From Acanthacorydalis orientalis (lineage: Eukaryota > Arthropoda > Insecta > Megaloptera > Corydalidae), in NCBI GenBank assembly GCA_034766995.1, contig CM068314.1:26682108-26746107 (forward strand): 64,000 nucleotides of DNA, read 5' to 3'. Below the pieces are notes generated by a model. The model ran no database searches, was not told the DNA's origin, and was given only the letters and a program-made list of their open reading frames with translations. Below are positions 12,653 through 26,323 of this stretch, in pieces. Position 1 is the stretch's first letter; the number at the start of each line of letters is the position of its first letter. The translations under genes were made by a program, and so were the position numbers.

Positions 12653-14059
12653 GATATTATTAAAATATTTGATACTATTTTATAAAACACAATATAAGAA
12701 ACATATATATATATATATTTATAAAGATAAATAGATAGATATATGTTAGATATAAATAGATAGATAGAGAGAAAAAATATATTTTATTTTATAAAATTAA
12801 TACTGCAAATAAGTCGGAACACGACTCAAAGAAAAATATGTTATAATTCTTGCTGAACTAAACGGAACACTGTATGTATAGAGCAAATTTACTGGTTTGT
12901 TGGAACAAGAAAAGTGTCAATATTGCAAGTTTTCCTCGTTAGCTTGTGTTATTTGAAGAAATAGGAACAGTGAATCATCGTGTAAGTGAATGACAAGTTA
13001 TATATAACTGTGATATGCAACTGATAAAATCATGTAATATAAAACTCAAATGTTTATTACAACAATTATGATTTATATTAGAAAAACAATTTTTAAAATA
13101 AAATAAGAATTAACAAACTTTAATACAAAATAATTGGTATAGTTTTTATTTCTTTTATTTAATTTAGAAATTAATAAAGTTTTTCGTATCTTTTTAATGC
13201 ACTATTTATTTAAAATATTCTTTGCTTATTTAAGTACAATAAAAACGGTCTGATAATAAAAGTTTTTTATATAAAAATGTCAATTTTCTCATATTTTTCA
13301 AAAATTGTATTATATCAATTTTTAATTTAATTTTACATAAACACTATTCATGTTTTAGGTTTTATATATATTTGAGTTTATATATTCATTGATGTTTTTT
13401 TAATTAAAATGTATAAATAATCACCAAGAAAAAGAAGTAATATTTAATTGTCTACAGCAAATATTAAATGATATATATCGTACATGCTTCTTTCATCTTA
13501 CAATTGAAATGGTCTTTTATGGTTTCCTTAATATTTCTTTTAAATGTTATATGTATTTGAAGAGAAAATTAAACAGAAATATATCTAAGTTTTTAATTTA
13601 AAATTAATACATTGATTTATATTGTAATTATAACAATATTTTTCTTTTAATATTTAAAAAAATATGTTGACTAATTTAGAAGTTATAATTCATACTTTGA
13701 AAAAGAAGAATAATAATGTTAGTAATAAAATTTTTAATAAAAGTTAAAAAAACTATTGATATTTATAATAACATTGATGTTATTATTGTTTTAATATATG
13801 TTTTAATATATATATATATATACGCGTATAAATTGAAGTCAATATTTCAGTAAAAATTATATTTTATATTCCTTGTGGAATTGAGAGCAATATGAAGTCC
13901 TGCTTCACAAGTTCATCATTGCAATATACACTATTAAACTTTAATATGGATCTAAAATTATATATTTCAAATGATTTATTTTCATACATATTGCAATCCA
14001 GTAATCGTCTCTATGCTTACATCAATGTAAATAGCACCTTTTAATCTTTGATTGCAATT

Positions 14060-14178
14060 ATATTAATTGGATGCTGTATCAAATAGAATTCGTAATATCT
14101 TCATCAATTATCGTGATTGCTTTTCCATAATGAATATTTAATTAATGTGTTTTACTGTAGAAAATAATTATAATTTTT
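14060..14178 (+). repeat. Direct repeat pair, copy 2
   Basis: Counterpart of the repeat at 12530-12652. It keeps the GGATGCTGTA, TTGCTTTTCCAT and AATATTTAATTAATGTG blocks and the final AGAAAATAAT. The flanks of the two copies do not match beyond these limits. Confidence 0.8.
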
Positions 14179-15726
14179 TGAACGTTAGAGATTTTATTTG
14201 TGAAAAATTCGTTTTTACTATGAATATTTGAAAATATTCTGATTCGTTATAAAATTCTTCAATTATTAAAAGAAAACTTTACATTTTTTAAATATTTTAA
14301 CCAATTATTATTTTCGAAAAACTTGTACTAATCGGATTTTAATCTGCAGAGCAAGGATTTCTTTTGCTTGTATTATAATTATATTTTGTATTTGTATTTT
14401 CTAATTAATAAATGTTTAAGTGATATTAAATTATATTTAATTTTTAGTTTATCTTTTTGAATTAATTGCTTACGTTTGAACAAAAAAACATTTTTTTTGC
14501 TAAATTATTTATTTCAAAAGTTTATAAAATAAATTATTTCTTCAATCTTAAAATAATAATGAAATTATAGAGACTAGATATAATAATTGTCTTTTTTGTT
14601 TTTATTTTCAATTCCATTAAATAGAGAGCCATGTGTTTAATTTAAATACGAATAAAGCAATTATTTTACTTAAATATATCTCATAGTTCTTGGAAAATAT
14701 GAAAAAGATTAGTTAATAAAATATGATAAAAGTACTTAAACTATTATGACCATTGTTACGACGAAATCATATCTAAGATTGTTAACAATTCAGTAAATTG
14801 TTCATTTCAAAGAAAAAATTAAATATGTATACTGTGTTAGCATTAAAAATTCTTGAATGCGGTTTTATCTTTGAAAGCACTAATATTTAAGCTGTAGATT
14901 TTACGTCGGTGTTGAAATTGCTGCATGCAGTGCAGAGTAGTTGCAAAGGTTGTAAAAATAGTGATTGCGCGTAAAAGCTGTGAGAGCACACTAAGTTTTT
15001 TTCACAGGTGGCATTTGTAATTCAAATGGGACAGACTTTTATTCAATTGAAGGACAGAATTTAAATATTATTGCAAATACGGCATAAATAAAAGATATGA
15101 TAAATGAATGAAAAAGACTGAATAATATTAATAATAAATAAATTGGAAGATACATATACATATGTTTGTGGTTTGAAGTTTCATTCATGATGTTTTTGAT
15201 GATGCTTATTGTTATACTCACATCAAACGTATACCAAATGACAAGGAAATTCGACACTATTCTACTGTCTAGACTAGATGATTGTTCTAAATTTCCCCAA
15301 AGAAACAAAAAATAGGGGTTTACTGTAAATTTTTAATACTTATACATTACATTTAACGAAAGTTGATGTGTACAAATATTAATATTTTCATGTATACTAA
15401 ATTTTTTTTCATACTGAAAAAGTATAACTAAAAGTATATATATATATATATAAATTTACATATTGAAATAATTGAAAAATCGTCTCAGAAAATTTAATAT
15501 AATAAAACATTTGTTTCTGTTCAAAATTTTATTAAATTTTTGTTTTTGTATATATACATCAAACATGTAAATATATGAAGGTATTCATCTTAACATATAT
15601 GAATATATCGCTCTTTAATTTTTATTATTTTTCAATAAAAAATAACATTTTTATGACAATAATAAAATGCTCTCGAAGGTAATATATGTATATGCGAGTA
15701 TGTAAATATACAAGTATTTTTAAAAT

Positions 15727-15784
<58 letters not shown>
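15727..15784. repeat. (CA)n(TA)n compound microsatellite
   Basis: CA repeats to about 15746 run into TA repeats to 15784. Confidence 0.95.
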
Positions 15785-15790
<6 letters not shown>

Positions 15791-16631
15791 TAAAATGAAA
15801 ATATACCCTAATATATCTCTATAATAAGGGAAGAAGATGGTTGATGTGTACAAATCGAATATGTCATTCGTGAATTGAAAATGTGATGCAATGCGTCAGG
15901 TGGTACTGTCATCATGTTCGTTAGTTTCAGCTCCCAGTGTAGAAAAACTTCAGACGCAAAGAACCGTATCTAGAACTATTTGAAATCGATAAATGTCACA
16001 ATAATGTCGTTCAGTCTATTATGCTCAATATGCGTATTTTTTATGTTTTACTTAGAGACTTTTACTGAATATTTCAAGGTTTTATTATTGTTCTTCAGCG
16101 AATGATTGATTCGTGTTTATTATTATACAAACAAACCCTTACTGTTGACAAACATACACATTTATATGTAATAAATATGATTGTGGTTGTACTAAAACAC
16201 GCATGTTTTAAATACCAACTTTTGATTTCTTTTTAGATTCTATGTAAATCAGTTGTTCATGTTGTAAAAAATAATTTTATATTCAATGGTGTAACTATAT
16301 ATTTTGGCCCTTAAGGAAATTATTCAAAGGCAAAAGTTGAACACCTGATGAGAGAGATCAATTTTAAAGTACATACATTTTATTTAGTGAATACATTTAT
16401 TTTATTTTTAATTTCTTATCCAATTTTTATGGATTACCATTAAACTGTAGTAAGGCCTAGTTGGAAACTTTCTCTTTTGTTAGTTAAATACAGTTTTTTT
16501 TTATTTTTTAACCCTTATTGATTCGGATAATGTGATAGATCTTCAAGTACCGCTTAACTGTATTTACTAATAGTAATGCTCTTGTGTATGTAATTGACGC
16601 GTTTTTTTAATAGATACTTAAATAAAATAAG

Positions 16632-16633
<2 letters not shown>

Positions 16634-16689
<56 letters not shown>

Positions 16690-16820
16690 TATATATGTGT
16701 ATATACATATTTGCAGAATACTTTAATTGAATAATTTATAATAAATAATTTTTGATTTTATAATATTTGATATTTATAAAAGTTTATTAATTTAAAGTCT
16801 ACTTCTAATGAAATTTGAAC

Positions 16821-16857
<37 letters not shown>
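16634..16857. repeat. Two (TA)n microsatellites
   Basis: TA tracts at 16634-16682 and 16825-16857 with AT-rich sequence between them. Confidence 0.9.
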
Positions 16858-16860
<3 letters not shown>

Positions 16861-17400
16861 CACATACAGAAGTATGATTTATAATAGAGTTGACTGAGAA
16901 TGTGAAGCTTATTCTATCTCTACAATTACTACAAATTCTATTAAAGTTTAACCGAGGCTATAAATTTTAAATTCGTCGAATGGTATGGAAGACGGTTCTG
17001 CAGACGACACCATGTGCCGTGGAGCTTTCAAAAACTCGATGACAGATGTCAAAGCTTTACGTCGCTGCTAAATAATCTTCATGGCCTACTATTATACTTG
17101 ATTATCCGTCTTATATAAGTTGTACAGTTATTTTGATGTGCTCCGATTTCGACTCGTCTCTTATATTAAAATACATCTTATATCTTATGTTTCTTTGAGT
17201 ACGTTTTAAATATGTTCTCATTTGCATATCAAAGGTAACTTAATCCAGAAGTATTGTATCTTGTTACAATTTCATTTTTGTTCCGTTACTTTATGTGGTG
17301 GTTATTCATGAAACAACAAATACACTCATCTAATTACATATGCTTTTAAACAAATCTATAGAAAATTTGTAGGGAAAAGAATAAATAAATATATATATAC

Positions 17401-17447
<47 letters not shown>
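17401..17447. repeat. (TA)n microsatellite
   Basis: TA repeat of about 47 bases with one C interruption. Confidence 0.95.
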
Positions 17448-17450
<3 letters not shown>

Positions 17451-18124
17451 AAATATATGAAAGAGCGACATATTTTCATATATACGTATATATATATATA
17501 ATCATATCAATTTTACATTTTTTCTAAATGAAAAATTTAAGAAAGAATTATCCTCTTTTAAGTGAAACATTATAATACTTATTAAATTGAAACCAACTTC
17601 TTAAACAAGTTAACTCTGTGTTATTTGATAATGTTGACATTTTATTTATCTCTAGATCTGATTTGAATTCTTGCCCATGTAGATGCTTAAAACTAAAATT
17701 AAAATAATATAGAAAAATGCCACAATAGGCAAATCTAATTATTTATTCAATTGAAAACGCAAATATATAAGAAAATTTATGACATGTAAAATTTAGATTG
17801 CATCCAAAAAGGTCAATAAAATGCATATCGTCTATGTATATGTATCGTCTGTGATTTAGGATTTTTAATAAAAATAATGACATCACGCAAGATGTGACAC
17901 TGGAATGAAATAGTTAAGATTCAAAAGTGTTAGAAATATTTTACTACATTTGCAAATATTATTAAACACTTTGTTTATGAAATAAATTATAAAAATAAAT
18001 TTATATATTTAATTTGTAGAGTGATTACTAATATATTGAAGAAAGTTTTTTACATTATACAACAATTTTTTTAAAATATTACCTATCACTAATTACTAAT
18101 TAAAAAATGATTATTTACTATATA

Positions 18125-18163
<39 letters not shown>

Positions 18164-19740
18164 ACATTTTTTGTTTAATATTTCTATTGAACAAAAATGT
18201 GACATTCTATTATTTAACAGACATCTTTTTTTTAAAAAGTAAACGTAATTCAACTTGTACGAATGGGGAGTTATGTGAAATATCTACGAAAATATTTTTG
18301 TGAAGATAATATGAGATACAGTCGAAACGTATTATACTTTAAATGAAAGTAAACAACGCAATATTGTATTTCTACATTCTTGGTAAGATATTCAAATATT
18401 TCGAAATTTTTGTGGTTGTTTGTTTAAAATCAAAGTCGCTTTAAACAAATATCATGCTATAAGAAAGAAAGTTTGTCGATTTGTTATTATGTTTACTGTT
18501 GGTACGATTCAATGTCAACTTGTATAGTTTATCCAAACACATAAATAGTTTTATGGAATGATGAAATATTTCAATGAATCAGTTATATTCCAACAGTTAT
18601 TAAAATTTTTCTATTTTTATGATCATAAAAAACTAAATTAAAATGACTTCTTGAAATCATACAGACTTATTAAAAGGCAATTATTCATAACTATTATTAT
18701 TGATTTGATGATTAAATTTTAGTAATTAATTATAAAATTAAATTATTTGAGTAAGTAAGAAAATATATCATTTTATTTTGTTTCATTACTAATTGAATTT
18801 ATGTGTATCTTCTTAAATTGCAGTTTCTCAAAATTTAAGAATCTCTTCAGAAAATAATAATTCAGAAAATAAAAAATTATATAATATAAATGTATATAAC
18901 GATATTTAAATTTTAAGCAAATTTATTATTTACAAAATATTACTCTAAATATAAAAGCAAACTAACATTTAAATATTTATGTAGTACAGAGCGTTTCATT
19001 TTAAAATTACAATAACGTGCCAATATAAAACAATCCGCGAGAAAATAAATAAAAACACAACAAAAATTGATACATGTCTCTTTCTATAAACACTGTTAAA
19101 GTTCAAAGCTTAAAAATGGATACCAAACGAAATTGGTTCTTGAGGTGTTTTCTAACAAAGCCACTTGAAATGGTAATACGCACGCTTTGAGGATATAAAG
19201 GCTCAGCTGCTTTATTTCGGAGGTTGATTGCGTTTGCAATGTTGAATGTTTATTGCGAATATTTCTTATGTATATAAATTCGTCGTGATTTGATGTTGTA
19301 TTATTAATTTAAACATTGTATTATCGTGTAAATATACAATCATTGACAAACTGATTTATTTATTGCTTGCATTTATGAATATATATGTGTGCGTTTCGAA
19401 ACTTATACATTATTTATATCTTATCATTGTATCTTGCATTGAATTTAGAAATATTATTTAAATAATTAATAACTTTAATAAAGTCATAATTTAAGTGGTT
19501 TGAAACAAAATATGGAACTTATTTAAATTAATTTAATAATCAACAATCGATATCGAAATTAGGAGAAAACATGAGGACTCGGTACAATATAATAGAAGTT
19601 TATTTAAAACATTAAGGGAAAAATTATTTTACATAAATCTATTTTTTATTTAATTTGAAATTGTTTGTAATACTACAATGTATAGTATTTGTATAATTAA
19701 GAATAATTTATTATTTAAATCCTTTTCAATATTTCATTGC

Positions 19741-19745
<5 letters not shown>

Positions 19746-19795
<50 letters not shown>
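19746..19795. repeat. (TA)n microsatellite
   Basis: Pure TA repeat of about 50 bases. Confidence 0.95.
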
Positions 19796-19801
<6 letters not shown>

Positions 19802-20242
19802 AAAATATTTGACCATCTTACATTTTTTTAACGAAATTTAAAAACATGAACTAAATAAGTATAGAATTGGTAATAAATTTAATGTAGATATGTATAATTT
19901 TATACCATTATTTTGAAAGAAAATTAAGTTTATGTTTATGTTAGGATGAATTAATATTAATAAATCAATAAGTATTTTATTGAAAAAAGAGTTGACAATT
20001 TGACATTTCACAATAATGTTACTTCTTACTTGTATTGAACTGAATTAGTTCATTACGATATTATATTTGTTCCTTTAGAATCTTTTCATGGAATTAAAAG
20101 GAAAAACATCTGATATTTACAAAATAGAATTAGAATATTTGTAACGTGTATAAGTAGAATTATTTTTATAAAAAATATTCTCCATATTTAAATCAAACTA
20201 ATATTAAATTAAATTTTTAAGAATTTTTTTTTCATTTAATTA

Positions 20243-20274
20243 CATGTATATATATATATATGCGTGTATGTATG

Positions 20275-20305
<31 letters not shown>

Positions 20306-20342
20306 ATATATATATATATATATATACGTATGTATGTCTGTA
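20243..20342. repeat. (TA)n and (TATG)n compound microsatellite
   Basis: A rare tetranucleotide expansion for this window: consecutive GTAT units around 20264-20302 lie between TA tracts and end with CGTATGTATGTCTGTATA. Confidence 0.9.
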
Positions 20343-20377
20343 TAATGCATTAAAAATGTTTCACAGTTTTGTTTTTT

Positions 20378-20421
20378 AATAAATGCTACTTATAATCTGA
20401 ATAAATGTTACTTATAATCTT
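20378..20421. repeat. 22-bp tandem duplication
   Basis: Two adjacent 22-base units, AATAAATGCTACTTATAATC plus two bases, differ at two positions. This is a simple local duplication. Confidence 0.85.
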
Positions 20422-21344
20422 TTATTTATTAGTTAAATATAATTCTTAATATCCATGCAAAATAGAGATTATCAATTTTATTCTATATATATATATATAT
20501 AGTCATTTAGGAATTTACTGACTGTTAAAAAGTATATAAAATGTTTGAAATATCGATTAAGTAATATATACTCGTATATATATATATATATATAACGTAT
20601 TTTTTTTTGTATTTACTACAGACGATAGTGATTAAAGTATTATGAATGGGTTATGATTAATAGGTCTTATTTATGTGCAGAATATTTGCGTCTTAAAATA
20701 TTCATAGAGCATTAAAAAATTAACAAAAATAAAAATGTGTATAAGAATATTATAAAATAAGATTAGAGAAATATTAATTTCATGTGTAAAAACACTGAAA
20801 AACTTCCTAACTTTAGAGAATAATTAATTATTCTTTATAACCTAAATACATAGATTTAAACTCTAAGATTATGTAAAGAAAATTAATGAACGGATTTAAC
20901 TACGGGTTTTTTAAAATTAATAATAAAAATGAAAACTTGAAATAACACCTCGTTTCAAAACTAAACACGATAATTAATTTATGTTATGCAGATCTATTAT
21001 TCAACGAACTTTTACAAACGTTAATCACATAAAATTTAATTTCAAGGATATGTAATTACTTAAACGTAACATACAATGTAAAATACCTATAAAAGTTTCA
21101 TAACTTTTCTGTTTTTCTGAGGTGGTAATAAATTCTAAATGCACGATCATAAAGCATTAGAATGAAGATAACAGTTTAGTTCTTCGAGGTCGTAAATAAA
21201 GCTCATGTAATGGTACCTACTCACTGTTTGCCCAGTATGAAAACTTTAATGTCTTTCAAATTATGTGACTTCTCTGTTGTTCAATTGTGTTCTACATGGA
21301 TTCATTCTACATATAAGTATACATACATTCAGACACACATACAC

Positions 21345-21367
21345 AGCCACACACACACACACATATG

Positions 21368-21413
<46 letters not shown>
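21345..21413. repeat. (CA)n and (TA)n microsatellite
   Basis: CA-rich repeats to about 21362 are followed by TA repeats to 21413. The 130-residue open frame through here (21210-21602) has no recognisable domain and is rejected as a gene. Confidence 0.95.
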
Positions 21414-21417
<4 letters not shown>

Positions 21418-22005
21418 CACACGAAAACAAATATCGCAAGTCACTACTGCAAGTATATATAATTAGTTACTTGAATTCTACAAGTTCAATTAGACTGAAT
21501 AATTATTTCTGCTATATTAAAGAGACAATAGCACAGGTATTTTATAATTTTAGTGGTAATACATTTAAGAATAGAATAGAATTGGGCGAAAATAGTATCT
21601 AGTATGTGATATTTAAAAATGTGCCTGTTTTTTTTAAATTAATTTTACATACATATATATATATATATACATGCATATTATGAATTAATACATTAGGTTA
21701 AAAATTATCGTTTTCCGTATGATAAAAAATTAATATTGAAAAAAACTAGAAAATTTATTTCTTTAAAAAATATCAAGTCAGTTATTAAATTAAAATATTT
21801 TGACCAATATAACAGCAAGAATTAAAATCGTAAAAATATTTAAAATAATTAAAAAAATATAAAATAATTTAATTGTTGTTATTAAAACTGGATATGATGT
21901 GTTTGATTAGAAATAACTAAAAAATAATCTTAATTGTATTCAAATTGTAGTTTAAATGAAACAAAATTGATTTTATTAAAAAGTATGGCTATATATATAT
22001 ACATA

Positions 22006-22011
<6 letters not shown>

Positions 22012-22054
<43 letters not shown>
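22012..22054. repeat. (TA)n microsatellite
   Basis: Pure TA repeat of about 43 bases, close to dispersed repeat copy 2. Confidence 0.95.
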
Positions 22055-22057
<3 letters not shown>

Positions 22058-22139
22058 AAATTGAATTTTCGAATTATATTAATTAAAACAATAACAGTTT
22101 TGACACTAGCTAAATTAATTTTCACAACTAATTTTTCGT

Positions 22140-22300
22140 TTTTAAGAATTTGCGGTAGCTTGGTGTCATGAAGATGACGGGGTTGCCCTCGAAATGCACA
22201 CAAGCAACAATCGAAAATAATCAATGATAATTTATTGAATCGAAAAACTTGGTGTGGTTTGTGAGGTGAAAAAAGTATTCATTTGTGAAATATACCTTTA
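22140..22300. repeat. Dispersed repeat family, copy 2
   Basis: Shares with 2790-2925 the block AAAATAATCAATGATAATTT and the downstream TTTGTGAGGTGAAAAAAGTA-like block at similar spacing. The GC-richer part before it (22155-22195) includes GACGGGGTTGCCCTCGAAAT. About 280 bases from the mGluR exon. Function and class unknown. Confidence 0.55.
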
Positions 22301-22479
22301 CTTATTGAATCAATTCGATTCTGTTATTATTAGCTACATATCTTACACCTACGAATAAATGTATAAAATGTATTTTCCTATTACATACACTTACACGTTT
22401 TTATCATAAAAAATATGTGCAACTATTCTAAGCATAAAAAAATAAACGAAAGGACAATCCTTCTGTTAGACGAGTAGCT

Positions 22480-22552
<73 letters not shown>
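22480..22552. repeat. (TA)n microsatellite beside mGluR splice donor
   Basis: About 73 bases of TA repeat with one phase break near 22505. In the transcript (minus strand) it begins 29 bases after the exon's 5' splice site. TA repeats are self-complementary, so this stretch can fold on itself in the pre-mRNA. Confidence 0.95.
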
Positions 22553-22553
<1 letters not shown>

Positions 22554-22581
22554 CTGAATAATCATGATTAATGCAACTTAC

Positions 22582-22833
22582 CAACAAACCACGGGTTACG
22601 TTTGTTGTTTTCAACTGTTAGTGCGAGAAAATATTCCTCAAACCCTTTTACGGGATTTGCCTTAGGTTGTACAGACAATGTGCCTTCTACTTCTGCTTCA
22701 TTGCCATTCGACACGAGAGAACGGGCACTCCAGCCATCAGAACCAATCCAAGAGAAACTGCCTGTAGCGTTACTACGACGCACGGCTCGCATTACGCCGG
22801 CGACTTCTTGGTCCGAACCAAATATTATACAGC
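22582..22833 (-). CDS. mGluR: Metabotropic glutamate receptor exon, ligand-binding domain lobe II
   Basis: This internal exon encodes 83 complete codons of a class C G-protein-coupled receptor, the extracellular Venus-flytrap domain that binds glutamate at synapses. It begins CIIFGSDQEV and includes VMRAVRRSNATGSFSWIGSD, the family hallmark SDGW, then EGTLSVQP, FEEYFL and RNPWFV. In vertebrate mGluRs the Asp of the SDGW motif contacts the ligand amino group; it is retained here. NAT is a potential N-glycosylation sequon. The acceptor reads tttcag and the donor gtaagt on the minus strand. The exon is 252 bases, entered with two bases of a split codon and left with one (G, fitting the Glu usual after NPWFV in the family). 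It splices in frame to the exon at 49831-49975, restoring an R-A-R-G-C junction. No stops are present. Whether this is the A-type receptor or the mangetout/mXR-like paralogue was not resolved; A-type is my guess. The open frame to 22867 beyond the acceptor is intron read-through. Confidence 0.95.
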
Positions 22834-23520
22834 CTGAAATATGAATGAAAATGATAATTATTCGCATAAATTTATTTTTTATAAAATAGTTAAGTTTTTC
22901 AAATATTATGTTAAACTAGCTGGATTTGATAATATGTAACAAATAAGAAATTAGATTTAATAACAAGGTTATATATAAAATTCAGTTTGTGTTTTGAAAT
23001 CAATTAACTCCTTATTTTATAAAAAGGTGCTTTCAAATGATAGTCTAAAGGTAACAAATAAATTTTTCACGTACGATTTCAATAATATTTGGACTTTTTC
23101 GATTTTCATTCTTGCTTTACGTTTTGGTTTATGAGGGATATTTTGCAGTATTTATATCATCTTTGAGTTATTATTAAAAGAAGTATGACAGAAGTTAATT
23201 TAAATTTATTAAAATGTTCAATATTTCATTAAGTGTATCTCATATTTATTTGATTGTTTTTTTAAAAAAAATATTTATCTAGCTACAGTATAAAATAAAT
23301 ATTAGAAAAGAAAAAAGTTAGCTTGCAAAAATATAATGAAAAATAAATTAAATCTAAATAATTTACTAATCCTCAAACTATTATAATTACAATTTTGTAA
23401 ATTACATAAACGAAAATAGACAATAAATAGTATAATTAAAATAACATTAACTTGTTTAATGTAATGATTGTAATTATAATGGCTACATACACACACAAAG
23501 GCACACATATATACATATAT

Positions 23521-23567
<47 letters not shown>
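23521..23567. repeat. (TA)n microsatellite
   Basis: TA repeat of about 47 bases. Confidence 0.95.
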
Positions 23568-23570
<3 letters not shown>

Positions 23571-25471
23571 TACATATAAAATGACAGTTATTTAGAGAAT
23601 GTATATTTACTAAATACAACAATAAATATTATTCTTTTGTTCAATATATTTATTTAATTGGCACATTTTATGTACATTAATTAATTATATACTATTTATT
23701 TTCTACCTACTAATTCTTTTTTACATTTTTTTCGTTAGAAATATTATTTACTTACGATATTTTACTCTTAAATTATATGCTTGCAAAAATATTTTTAGCA
23801 ATAATGAATCTTACTGTTCTGTTTTATTATATTTTCATTTAATTTTAATATTCGGTTCATTATTTCTGTTTATTTAAATTACTATCGAGAGTATAATTCG
23901 TTATAAAGTTAAATTTTTGCAAAAAATGTTTCTTTTCTACTCATTTTTATGTATTTTCATCTTAAATATATATTTTTATAATTTATTTCGAAATTTTTTA
24001 CAAAAGTAGTGAAATACTAATTTATTATGTATTAATTTGGTGACTTTTATTATAGAAAATGATGAAAATATTTAAATCTGTTTTATTTATAATAATTTCG
24101 TACAAAAATATAATTATGTTCAAAGATTATACGAATTGAAGAATTGTATATTAAATTATGAATAATTTTTTTTAATTAATAGGTACTTTTTCGAAACAGA
24201 AATATAATTTAATCAAATTGATAGATATAAAATATCTTACAAAGATATTGTATGATTTATTGTTAGTTCAAAAAGTGAAATTATAAATTTAACTATTTTG
24301 ATATTATGATTAAAATTGTTAGAGAAACTATGATGGTAGTAGAATATTGTTTGCTCCTTGATTAATGAATAAAGTTATTCGAAAAATATTTTCAATATAG
24401 AAGTTGCAATTAAGGAATAAATTATTTCAATAGTTATTAATTTACATATGAATAAAAATATATAAAAAATGAAAACGAATTTATTAGAAATATAAATCAC
24501 ACTCTTATTAAATTGAGACACTGAATTGGAAAACACAAAAATATTATGTAAATAAAGGTACAATTACCTGATTTTATACTTGCGATATTGTTAGTATTTC
24601 AACATTGGTTTCATTGTTGATTATACAGTAATCTACTACAAATAGTTTTCGTTCTTGAACCATTTTACGATAGTTTACTTAAAAGCTAATTGAAGATGAT
24701 TTCAGTTAAGATCAAGTCTCAAATCTTTAGAAAGTTAGTACACAAAGACTTATCAGGGTAAACACTAGCAAGAAGATTGTATAAATATTTTTGTAATATA
24801 TTTTCATAAATTTACTTACATAATTATAATTTTAATAAAATATTTAATGATTTATTATATCAAATTTAAAAATATCTTAAAAATCAGCTACATAATTTTT
24901 TTTTGTGATAATAGTTCAATTTTCATTATACTGTTGTAAACTTTTTTTAAGAAAACGGTTGTTTTAAAAAGTTCAACAAATAAATATTAATTATTAAATG
25001 TGAATTAATATGCAAAATATCAGACTTGGAATAATTTATATGCTCCCAACTAGTTTAAAACAATTTCACATTAAATATGGATAAATATTCATAATATTTC
25101 AGTTGACCATAATTTCATTGAACTGACAAAACTGCCTTCACAGTTAATTCAGTTTAATGTTTATTTAACATATTCGACTGAAAGACAATTTGAAAAGTAA
25201 TTATTTGTTGTTTTATATTATACAAATGATGTTTGTTCGCGAATCTATTCTATTATCATAAAAAAATAGTCTTTGTTGTTATTAAAAAGGGATAAACTTT
25301 GAATAGACCCTTACTGAGTTGTAGAATAAATATTTTTTTGATTATAAATAAACTATAAGATTATATATCTTAAAAAAATGGCTCAATACGAAATAAAATA
25401 ATTTTAAGATATTTATATATGTATATTTCACTAGTTATTAACTGTATTTTATTATGAAATGTGTATAGTTA

Positions 25472-25475
<4 letters not shown>

Positions 25476-25514
<39 letters not shown>
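25476..25514. repeat. (TA)n microsatellite
   Basis: Pure TA repeat of about 39 bases. Confidence 0.9.
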
Positions 25515-25517
<3 letters not shown>

Positions 25518-26237
25518 TTTTATTTAGATTGAAAATATAAATATTTTTTTAATTTAATAAAAATAGTAGGATTATTTTTTTATATTAGAATTATATGAGT
25601 TATTTAAACATATTTTGAAAGTAAAAATCATTATAGAAAACTGACTAAAATATTAGTTATTAAATGTTAAAATGAATATTTAAATTTAATAAATTAAACT
25701 TTTAGACATATCTAGAAGATGTGTTAAAAACAGTATGAATGTTTAAGAGATTAATAAGAGATTGCTGAAAACTATAAACTTTACGATTCAAATTTAGATT
25801 ATTGTATTTTTTTTTATATTTGATTTTTTTTAATTACATATTCAAAATTAAATTTATAACTACAATTTTATTTCAGTCTTTATAATACAATTAAATGAAG
25901 AAAATGGTTTTGATAAATATTTCAAAATAAATATTTTTTTTGTCTACAAAAAGATTATTATTTATTAAAATACTATTAACGTTCTAGACGTTATTTTCAT
26001 ACACTAAGTTTGTTAGTTATTGGGGATTTAGCGCGCATTTCAAACACTAAGATAGCTTATGATTGAGTTACTATAAATTCCAAAACGAAATAAATTATGT
26101 TTAAATAAAAAACCTGTTATATTTAATAAAATAAGAAATTATATGTATATTTACATAAATCAACTTACTGTAAATTCAATATGTATGACTTTTCTTCAAT
26201 ATTATAATTTGTGTTACATACACAAACACACATAAAT

Positions 26238-26238
26238 A

Positions 26239-26273
<35 letters not shown>

Positions 26274-26284
26274 CATAGATACAT

Positions 26285-26320
<36 letters not shown>
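26238..26320. repeat. (CA)n and (TA)n compound microsatellite
   Basis: CA repeats at about 26238-26259, then TA tracts interrupted near 26275-26290. Confidence 0.95.

Positions 26321-26323
<3 letters not shown>

Larger units (their letters stand above)
1..22581 (-). other. Presumed mGluR intron (3' of exon 22582-22833), continues out of window
   Basis: This minus-strand stretch starts at the splice donor next to 22582 and runs to the window edge. I searched it for the next mGluR exon, which should begin with the residues after NPWFV, and found none, so it is inferred to be one intron or part of one. It is AT-rich and carries many (TA)n tracts, mariner pieces at 271-727 and 7560-8082, a candidate SINE at 4806-4935, a perfect hairpin at 8643-8689, a 120-bp direct repeat pair at 12530 and 14060, and members of a dispersed repeat at 2790 and 22140. 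Slightly GC-richer patches at 9640-9960, 14870-15000, 15880-16010, 16975-17110 and 19080-19230 show no convincing coding frame. The long stretches between these items hold only simple AT-rich sequence. Confidence 0.6.

Noticed and set aside
12530..14178. The 120-bp repeat pair as LTRs of a small retroelement
   Set aside because: No TG...CA ends, target duplication or internal coding blocks were seen.
14930..15000. Cys-rich peptide (CKGCKNSDC) in a plus-strand frame
   Set aside because: The frame stops at once on both sides and no surrounding domain supports a gene.
16508..16540. TTAA-CCCTTAT motif resembling a piggyBac end, with a similar one at 44002
   Set aside because: Only about 11 bases are shared and neither site has an inverted partner; chance is likely in AT-rich sequence.
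16984..17071. Short plus-strand open frame starting MEDGSADDTM
   Set aside because: Under 30 codons, no splice or promoter context and no recognisable family.
21210..21602. 130-residue plus-strand open frame
   Set aside because: It crosses CA and TA microsatellites, has low-complexity residues and no recognisable domain or splice context.
22602..22844. 80-codon plus-strand frame over the mGluR exon
   Set aside because: It is the antisense shadow of the real minus-strand exon.
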